A stretch of DNA of 10,382 nucleotides. Origin: DATMNI01 sp035570275 (GTDB lineage Bacteria; Acidobacteriota; Terriglobia; Bryobacterales; Bryobacteraceae). The notes under the pieces were generated by a model, which was not told the origin of the DNA, ran no database searches, and worked only from the letters and a program-made list of their open reading frames with translations. Position 1 is the first letter of the stretch, and every line of letters begins with the position of its first letter. This document shows positions 5,967-10,382 of this stretch, in pieces. The position numbers were made by a program, and so were the translations under genes. The stretch spans positions 1-10,382 of the forward strand of contig DATMNI010000325.1 of NCBI GenBank assembly GCA_035570275.1, read 5' to 3'.

Positions 5967-8900
5967 TCAAAACTCCGCGCGGACGGACATCTGCACGTTA
6001 GCCTGCCCGGTGCCGAAGTTGGAAAAGTCCCCCAGAACGCCGGTAAACCGGGCCCATGTGGAGGTGCTGTTCAGGTTGTAAGTGGTATTCGGCGCCGCCA
6101 GATTCGGATGTTTCCACGGCAGGTTGTGCCCATCCAGCCGGAGGCTGAGCTTGAGGCGCTCGCCCGCCACCTTCCAGCTCTTGGTGGCGAAACATTGCAT
6201 CCACAAAATCCCCGGAGCCTGCAAAACCCTGGAGGCCAGCGAACCGATCGTATACGAGTCCGGATACGCGAAGGCGCTCAGGTTGAAGTAAGGGTTCTGC
6301 GCCGCCGTCGGAAAACGGTTACCCATATCCCAATTCTGCACCTTCGCCTGCTCGATGGGCACCACGGCGTTGACCCGGGCGGCAGTCAGGTACTTGTTGG
6401 GGCTGCCGCTGTAACCGACCGTGAGCGGTATGCCGGACAGAATGTTTTCGCTCATGTCGACCTTCCACCCACCCAGCACGGCGTTCACGATGCCGCCCCG
6501 ATTGAGCCAGCGTTGGCCTTTGCCAACAGGCAGTTCGTAAGTCACGAACGCGCCGAATGCTTTCTCCTGGTCATAGGGGCTCCGGGCCTTGCCTTCCCGG
6601 TCGTAGTAGGCGAGTCCATCGTCATTGCTCAGCGACTTCGACCAGTTGAAACTGGCGTTCAACGTGAGCCCTCTGCCATAGCGCTTCTCCACCGTGATGT
6701 TTCCGCTGTGCCAGGTGTTGTGGTTGAAGTTGGACAGCAGGTTGACGTTCCCGAATTGCGGGTACAGCATATAATTCTGCTGCGCCTGGAATACCGTATT
6801 CTGCAACGCCGTATTCCCGCCCAGCGCGATCGACAAGGGAATCTGGTTAATGTTCCAGCTACGCTCCAGTCCCACGCCCGCGCTGCCTTGGTAAGTAAGG
6901 TTCAGCACCCACGTGCCAGCGATCTGATACTGGAAGCCCGCCGACCAGTTCATTACATAGGGGCTCCGCAGATTGGGATCGCGCCAGGTAGCCGTGCGGC
7001 CGGAAAAGCTGGCGCCGGTGTAAGGAACCGTGCCGTCGGGATTCACGGTGTATTGTATCGGCCCCGGCCCGTTCTTTAGCAGGAACATGTATCGCGGGTC
7101 GCCTGTCGGCTGCAAAATGTTGAAGTTGCCGGCGTACTCGTCGAAACCGCCGGCTCCCGGGCTATCCACTGTCATAACGCCAAACGAGGACCGGAAAACC
7201 CACTTCTGGCGAAAGTTCCAGGCCAGGCCCAGCCGCGGCTGGAAGTTGTTCAAATCGCGCTTGCCGATCACCCCGGTCGGGTGCGTGATCGCTCCCATCA
7301 ACCCGGTAACCGGGTCTCTCACCGTCGGATCGAACTGCGACTCCTGTCCGTACTTGGTCTTATAGGGGGAGGAGTATGACCAGCGCAGGCCCAGGTTCAA
7401 TGACAGGGTGGGCGTCGCTTTCCAGTCATCCTGAATGTACAATTCGTGGTCCCACTGCCGGGGCAGAAAAATAGCTAACGGCTTGGTGAACGTGGCGCTG
7501 GTCACTACACCCATCTCGAAGGCGGCGAAGTCGTTCCCGGTGTTCGGTGTAAACGGATTGGCCGTGCCGCCGGTGAAGTTGTACTGTCCGGAAGGCAGAG
7601 AGGTGGTCTTGTTGTTGTACAGCGTCCAAATCATTTCGTAGCCCATTTTGAGGCTGTGCCGTCCTGCGATGCGCGTCAGGTTGTCTTCGATCACCCGGTC
7701 CTCACCCACCTCGCGGGAGTAGTTCAGTGGGGCAATGCCATAGCCAATGTTGAAGTACGGGACGGTCTCCGTGCCAATGCCCGGTATGCCGAAGTTGTAC
7801 TGACTGGCGTCGGGGCGCGCCGGATTGGAATTGGCACGGCGATTGTAGCCCAGCCGGAACTCGTTGAACATCACGGGAGAGAAGATGGAGGTGTAGTTCA
7901 CCACCCCGTTGATGTCGTCTACCGGATTGATTTCCCGGCTGGCGTTGAATTGCGGCTGGGCGAAATTATCGCCGTTCTGGCCGCGATTGTGATACTGCGA
8001 ATAGCGGAAGAAAATCTTCTGGGTCGGGGAGAACTGGTGGTCCACTTTCTCGTCCCAGCGGTCCCTGTGGAGGCACCGGCAGGTATTATTGAACAGCAGA
8101 TTGTTGGAGGGCCCCGTCTTGCTCGGGCTTCCCGGTTGGTTCGGCTGGTTCCAGATACCCAAAGCCAGGAACTTACTCGCCACCGGGTCAAACAGGCTCT
8201 TGGGAACGATATTGCCCGGCAACGGGTCGCTGGTCCAGGTACTGCCGACCAGCCGGGTCGAAAACGGATTGTATATGGGTAGTCCGCCGCCGGGCGCGTC
8301 CGCGAATGAGAAGTCGCCGTTGAGCATCGCCTGAGACGGAACCGTCCCCACCGTCTGGTTAATCGTGTGCTCGTGATTGATGGCGTAGTCGGACAGCCAG
8401 AAGGTCTTGTTCCTGCCATTGTAGATTTTCGGAATCACCAGCGGGCCGCTGGCCACCAGGTCGAACGTTTCGTAATACCACGGCGCGTCCTTCGGCAGCG
8501 GGAATTGCACCAGATAGCTTCGATGGACCCAATTGCCGTTCAGGTAGCGATCTTCAAAAGACATATGCAGCGAGTTCGTGCCCGATTTGTACACCATCTT
8601 CAGCGACCCGCCGGCCGAGTGCCCGTATTCGGCGGAAACGCCGGTGGTAAGCACCTTGACCTCTTCCATGGCGTCCGTACTGCCTTGGACCACACCATCC
8701 ACCTGGTTCACAACGCCGGTGTAAGGCGACTTGGCGGTGATCCCATCCATCGTGGCGCCGATATCGTTCTGGGCCTGACCGATGATGTGGTCGCCGGCCT
8801 GGCTCTGGACGGCGACGATCCCCGGCATATACTGCATCAGGTACACGGTGCGCTTCATCACCCCCGGAACATCCTTGAGAACTTCCGCGGGGAGGACATA

Positions 8901-9356
8901 GGAACTCACTACGTTCTCGGTGTTCAGCAGGGAGGCGGACCCGCTCACGGTGACACTCTCGTTTACGGCGCCGACTTCCAGCACGATATCCACGCGCGGC
9001 ACTTCGGCTGACCGGAGGGTGAGGCCCTCACGCACAGATTCCTTGAAGCCCGGCGCGCTCACCGTCACGCGGTAATTGCCGGGAGTCAGATACGGAACGT
9101 AATAGCCGCCGTCGGCTGTCGTCGAAGTTTCCGTAACGAAGGAGGTTTCCGGGTTAACAACCGTCACCTTGGCCCGCCCAACTACTGATCCCGTGGCGTC
9201 CTTGACGGTGCCCACCAATGTGGCGCCGCCGCCGGTTTGGGCCATCGCCGCCGCCGCCGCAACCATCAGAGTCACGGCTGCGCGGAATGCGAAGCCCACT
9301 GCCAACCGGCATGCAACTGGCGGTTGTAAGGAGCGCATGATTCTCTTTTGCGTCAT
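5967..9356 (-). CDS. Large TonB-dependent receptor with N-terminal carboxypeptidase-regulatory-like domain (Oar-like)
   Basis: An outer-membrane receptor of about 1129 residues. The ATG at 9356 is preferred because AAGGGGA lies about 6 bases upstream; an ATG at 9374 would add six residues. A signal peptide ends near AAAAAMA (about residue 39). An Ig-like carboxypeptidase-regulatory domain follows (about 45-127), with GTVKDATGSVVGRAKVTV and the typical DGGYYVPYLTPGNYRVTVSA pattern. The plug covers about 140-260 and includes EVKVLTTGVSAEYGHSAGG followed by KSGTN. The remaining 860 or so residues are a beta-barrel rich in aromatic, Asn and Gly residues, ending in RAEF with the terminal Phe expected for barrel assembly. 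This architecture is greatly expanded in Acidobacteriota and, unlike SusC, has no SusD partner; none is seen here. It would take up a carbohydrate or similar ligand using TonB energy. The following Tat-exported sugar enzyme supports a carbohydrate ligand, but the actual ligand is unknown. Confidence 0.93.
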   Translation of the reverse strand: MTQKRIMRSLQPPVACRLAVGFAFRAAVTLMVAAAAAMAQTGGGATLVGTVKDATGSVVGRAKVTVVNPETSFVTETSTTADGGYYVPYLTPGNYRVTVSAPGFKESVREGLTLRSAEVPRVDIVLEVGAVNESVTVSGSASLLNTENVVSSYVLPAEVLKDVPGVMKRTVYLMQYMPGIVAVQSQAGDHIIGQAQNDIGATMDGITAKSPYTGVVNQVDGVVQGSTDAMEEVKVLTTGVSAEYGHSAGGSLKMVYKSGTNSLHMSFEDRYLNGNWVHRSYLVQFPLPKDAPWYYETFDLVASGPLVIPKIYNGRNKTFWLSDYAINHEHTINQTVGTVPSQAMLNGDFSFADAPGGGLPIYNPFSTRLVGSTWTSDPLPGNIVPKSLFDPVASKFLALGIWNQPNQPGSPSKTGPSNNLLFNNTCRCLHRDRWDEKVDHQFSPTQKIFFRYSQYHNRGQNGDNFAQPQFNASREINPVDDINGVVNYTSIFSPVMFNEFRLGYNRRANSNPARPDASQYNFGIPGIGTETVPYFNIGYGIAPLNYSREVGEDRVIEDNLTRIAGRHSLKMGYEMIWTLYNNKTTSLPSGQYNFTGGTANPFTPNTGNDFAAFEMGVVTSATFTKPLAIFLPRQWDHELYIQDDWKATPTLSLNLGLRWSYSSPYKTKYGQESQFDPTVRDPVTGLMGAITHPTGVIGKRDLNNFQPRLGLAWNFRQKWVFRSSFGVMTVDSPGAGGFDEYAGNFNILQPTGDPRYMFLLKNGPGPIQYTVNPDGTVPYTGASFSGRTATWRDPNLRSPYVMNWSAGFQYQIAGTWVLNLTYQGSAGVGLERSWNINQIPLSIALGGNTALQNTVFQAQQNYMLYPQFGNVNLLSNFNHNTWHSGNITVEKRYGRGLTLNASFNWSKSLSNDDGLAYYDREGKARSPYDQEKAFGAFVTYELPVGKGQRWLNRGGIVNAVLGGWKVDMSENILSGIPLTVGYSGSPNKYLTAARVNAVVPIEQAKVQNWDMGNRFPTAAQNPYFNLSAFAYPDSYTIGSLASRVLQAPGILWMQCFATKSWKVAGERLKLSLRLDGHNLPWKHPNLAAPNTTYNLNSTSTWARFTGVLGDFSNFGTGQANVQMSVRAEF

Positions 9357-9471
9357 CGAGAGTCCCCTTCCCATGGTCTTTCTGCTAGCCGGAATTTAAC
9401 GGGGCCGGCATATTGGCATATTGCGGATCGTTTAGCCGGCTGGCTTCCGCCGCCACGCTGGAAGGCCCGGA

Positions 9472-9556
9472 CGCCTGGATTGCCTTCGCCTGGATTGTCT
9501 TCGCCTGGTTGCCCGACTGGTTGCCCCGCCCCGTTGCCCCGCCCCGTTGCCCCGCG
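9472..9556. repeat. Compound minisatellite upstream of the receptor gene (15-bp then 13-bp units)
   Basis: Two adjoining arrays are seen. The first has 15-bp units CGCCTGGATTGCCTT at 9472-9486, 9487-9501 (one mismatch) and 9502-9516 (diverged). The second has 13-bp units GTTGCCCCGCCCC at 9520-9532 and 9533-9545, exact copies, plus a partial unit at 9546-9556. The array lies about 115 bases upstream of the receptor start, so it is probably in the leader or promoter region. Because 13 is not a multiple of three, this is unlikely to be coding. Copy number may vary between strains. Confidence 0.85.
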
Positions 9557-9695
9557 TCGAGCCGCCGCCAAATTGCCCAGCATCGATGATAGGCCATGTT
9601 TGGATCTCACACAACGTTTGGCCATCGTCCTAACGTAAGAAAACCGTGCTGGAAACAAGGGGCTAACAGGAACGGCAGGTTCGTAACGTCAGCTA

Positions 9696-9733
9696 CCTGG
9701 GGTGATTACCTGAGGTGATTGCCTGGGTGATTG
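9696..9733. repeat. Short tandem repeat, three 12-13 bp units
   Basis: Units CCTGGGGTGATTA (9696-9708), CCTGAGGTGATTG (9709-9721) and CCTGGGTGATTG (9722-9733) follow one another directly. On the minus strand the core is CAATCACCCAGG, related in pattern to the other two arrays in this window. Confidence 0.8.
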
Positions 9734-9843
9734 CCGGGGCCCTCGGCGGCTGCTCTGGCGCGGACGGCAAGCACGAGCCCAATTAGTCGCGGGGCGCGCG
9801 CTGGTCGGATGGTATGGAACCATTCTCGCCGATTGCGCTCATC

Positions 9844-9860
9844 TGCCGATGCCATCGGCA
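9844..9860. promoter_or_regulatory. 17-bp inverted repeat, possible operator
   Basis: TGCCGATG and CATCGGCA are perfect 8-base arms around a single C. A dimeric regulator could bind such a site. The one-base spacer makes a simple RNA hairpin less likely, since a real loop would consume some pairs. No regulator gene is visible to pair with it, and the site is about 490 bases upstream of the receptor start. Confidence 0.4.
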
Positions 9861-9867
9861 CACTTGC

Positions 9868-9887
9868 AAAAAACGCTAGGCTTAGCG
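9868..9887 (-). terminator. Weak terminator-like hairpin, minus strand
   Basis: On the minus strand CGCTA, the loop AGCC and TAGCG form a 5-bp stem, followed at once by six T residues. The stem is short, so the call is weak. If real, it would end a minus-strand transcript entering from the right and insulate the receptor gene from it. On the plus strand AGCG/CGCT (9884-9896) with T6 (9896-9901) overlaps it and could act in the other direction. Confidence 0.3.
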
Positions 9888-9930
9888 CTTCTCGCTTTTT
9901 TCGTACTGATTCCAAAGGGTTAATTTTGGC

Positions 9931-9960
9931 AAACCGCTAGATCTCGCGGTTTTGGTTTTT
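9931..9960 (+). terminator. Terminator-like hairpin, plus strand
   Basis: Arms AAACCGC (9931-9937) and GCGGTTT (9946-9952) pair perfectly over 7 bp around an 8-base loop and are followed by TGGTTTTT. No plus-strand gene is visible upstream, so it would end either read-through transcription or an unrecognised small RNA. It may also be a chance hairpin. Confidence 0.35.
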
Positions 9961-9997
9961 GGGACAACAGCCAATCGGCCGGGGTGTGAAGCGGGGA

Positions 9998-10010
9998 TGT
10001 GGGGCAGGTT
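9998..10010. repeat. Partial copy of the dyad element
   Basis: The 13 bases TGTGGGGCAGGTT are identical to the entry of the second full copy (10140-10152). The sequence then diverges (GCTAACCC against GGCAACCTG). This looks like a decayed or truncated copy of the element at 10105-10181. Another fragment, TGCGGCGGATTG at 10229-10240, matches the second dyad's left side. Confidence 0.55.
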
Positions 10011-10027
10011 GCTAACCCGTTCGCGAT

Positions 10028-10042
10028 GTGCGCCGGGCGCAC
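10028..10042. repeat. Perfect 7-bp-arm inverted repeat between the element copies
   Basis: GTGCGCC and GGCGCAC flank a single G. The dyad lies just after the partial repeat at 9998-10010 and about 60 bases before the duplicated 35-bp element. It may belong to the same repeat-rich patch. No function is apparent. Confidence 0.45.
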
Positions 10043-10104
10043 ACGGGAAAGGAGGAAAGTCGCCTGAAACGCTCTGTGGGGCAACTCGGCAAGCAGTTGG
10101 CAAC

Positions 10105-10181
10105 CAGGTTGGCAACCTGCGGCGGATTGTTAATCCGCCTGTGGGGCAGGTTGGCAACCTGCGGCGGATTGTTAATCCGCC
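10105..10181. repeat. Tandem pair of a 35-bp element made of two adjacent dyads
   Basis: The same 35 bases occur at 10105-10139 and 10147-10181, identical and 42 bases apart. Each copy contains two inverted repeats in a row: CAGGTTG-G-CAACCTG and, one base later, GGCGGATT-GTT-AATCCGCC. The 7-base gap contains TGTGGGG, which also precedes the partial copy at 9998-10010. The structure resembles a palindromic intergenic element of the REP/BIME kind rather than CRISPR, because there are only two copies and the gap is far too short for a spacer. It could be copied in RNA as a string of hairpins or be a protein-binding site. Confidence 0.8.
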
Positions 10182-10382
10182 CGCCGGGACCTGGTGCGCC
10201 GCCGAACTTCCACAAGGACTTTCGAGAGTGCGGCGGATTGGCAGAGGAACTTGCAAAAAAGCCGGCGGGAGCCAATTTCGCGACCGGCAAAAGTCCAGTT
10301 GCGCTGTTGGCAAGGGCGCAATTGTTACCGGATCAATGCCGACGCGGTTTTCTGGCCCAACCGCGCCGCTCCCGAAACACAC

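Larger units (their letters stand above)
9375..10382. other. Gene-poor kilobase upstream of the receptor gene
   Basis: No frame here gives a convincing protein. The open frames are short, mostly start at TTG or GTG without a ribosome binding site, and run through repeat arrays. The stretch holds tandem repeats, dyads, terminator-like hairpins and a duplicated 35-bp element, each listed separately. The receptor promoter should lie within it, in the part nearest 9375-9660, but I could not pick out a convincing -35/-10 pair. The right edge may approach another gene, which cannot be judged. Confidence 0.7.

Noticed and set aside
5941..5970. Upstream TTG start for the TIM-barrel enzyme
   Set aside because: The ATG at 5940 has a strong Shine-Dalgarno sequence and gives a normal Tat signal; the extension would overlap the receptor gene.
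6108..7079. A 323-codon plus-strand open frame inside the receptor gene
   Set aside because: It is antisense to the barrel of a clearly coding gene, has no recognisable domain, and reads as an Arg/Val/Pro-rich shadow typical of high-GC DNA.
8367..9011. A 214-codon plus-strand open frame inside the receptor gene
   Set aside because: It is antisense to the plug region, His/Arg/Gly-rich and without family features.
9353..9658. A 101-codon minus-strand open frame with Gly/Asn/Pro repeats before the receptor
   Set aside because: The repeats come from the minisatellite, part of which has a 13-bp period that cannot keep frame. The frame also overlaps the receptor start.
9706..9915. A 69-codon minus-strand open frame
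   Set aside because: It starts at TTG with no ribosome binding site, contains the dyad and the terminator-like hairpin, and ends in the short tandem repeat.
10105..10181. CRISPR array
   Set aside because: There are only two repeats with a 7-base gap, no spacer-length intervals and no cas gene.
9882..10382. A 166-codon minus-strand open frame reaching the window edge
   Set aside because: It runs through the duplicated 35-bp element, which creates a repeated peptide (GGLTIRRRLPT). It shows no domain, and its only visible upstream end is the window edge.

Overview
The window looks like high-GC Gram-negative chromosomal DNA, most likely from an Acidobacteriota member of the Solibacter/Bryobacter type. 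This rests on recognition, not on a search. The pointers are a very large Oar-like TonB-dependent receptor with an N-terminal carboxypeptidase-regulatory-like domain and no SusD partner, a Tat-exported TIM-barrel sugar enzyme beside it, and gene-poor DNA full of short GC-rich repeats.

Left part (1-2029, + strand): the 3' end of one ABC exporter half-transporter gene overlaps a complete second one by 17 bases. The motifs complement each other: the first subunit has a degenerate Walker B and switch residue, the second has intact ones but an altered signature motif. The pair is therefore probably a heterodimeric exporter with one consensus and one degenerate ATP site.

Middle (2074-4651, - strand): a copper-type P1B ATPase whose 5' end is damaged, preceded by a small exported His/Met/Glu-rich protein of unknown family. 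The ATPase body keeps all catalytic and copper-selectivity motifs. Its N-terminal heavy-metal-binding domain is still readable but lies in another frame, and the first membrane helix is missing, which points to an internal deletion of a few hundred bases. The two genes probably form a metal-handling module.

Right part (4831-9356, - strand): the TonB-dependent receptor is followed after 26 bases by a mannonate-dehydratase-like TIM-barrel protein with a Tat signal and a strong ribosome binding site. They are probably co-transcribed: the receptor would import an oligosaccharide or sugar acid and the second protein would act on it in the periplasm.

The last kilobase (9375-10382) has no convincing gene. 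It holds two degenerate minisatellite arrays, a near-perfect 17-bp dyad, terminator-like hairpins, and a 35-bp element made of two adjacent dyads, present twice in tandem with fragments nearby. A third minisatellite with a similar core lies after the small exported-protein gene. I found no tRNA, rRNA, CRISPR array, transposase or phage gene. No wholly new multi-gene system is evident. The best leads are the broken ATPase, the small His/Met-rich protein, the exported sugar enzyme and the repeat families.
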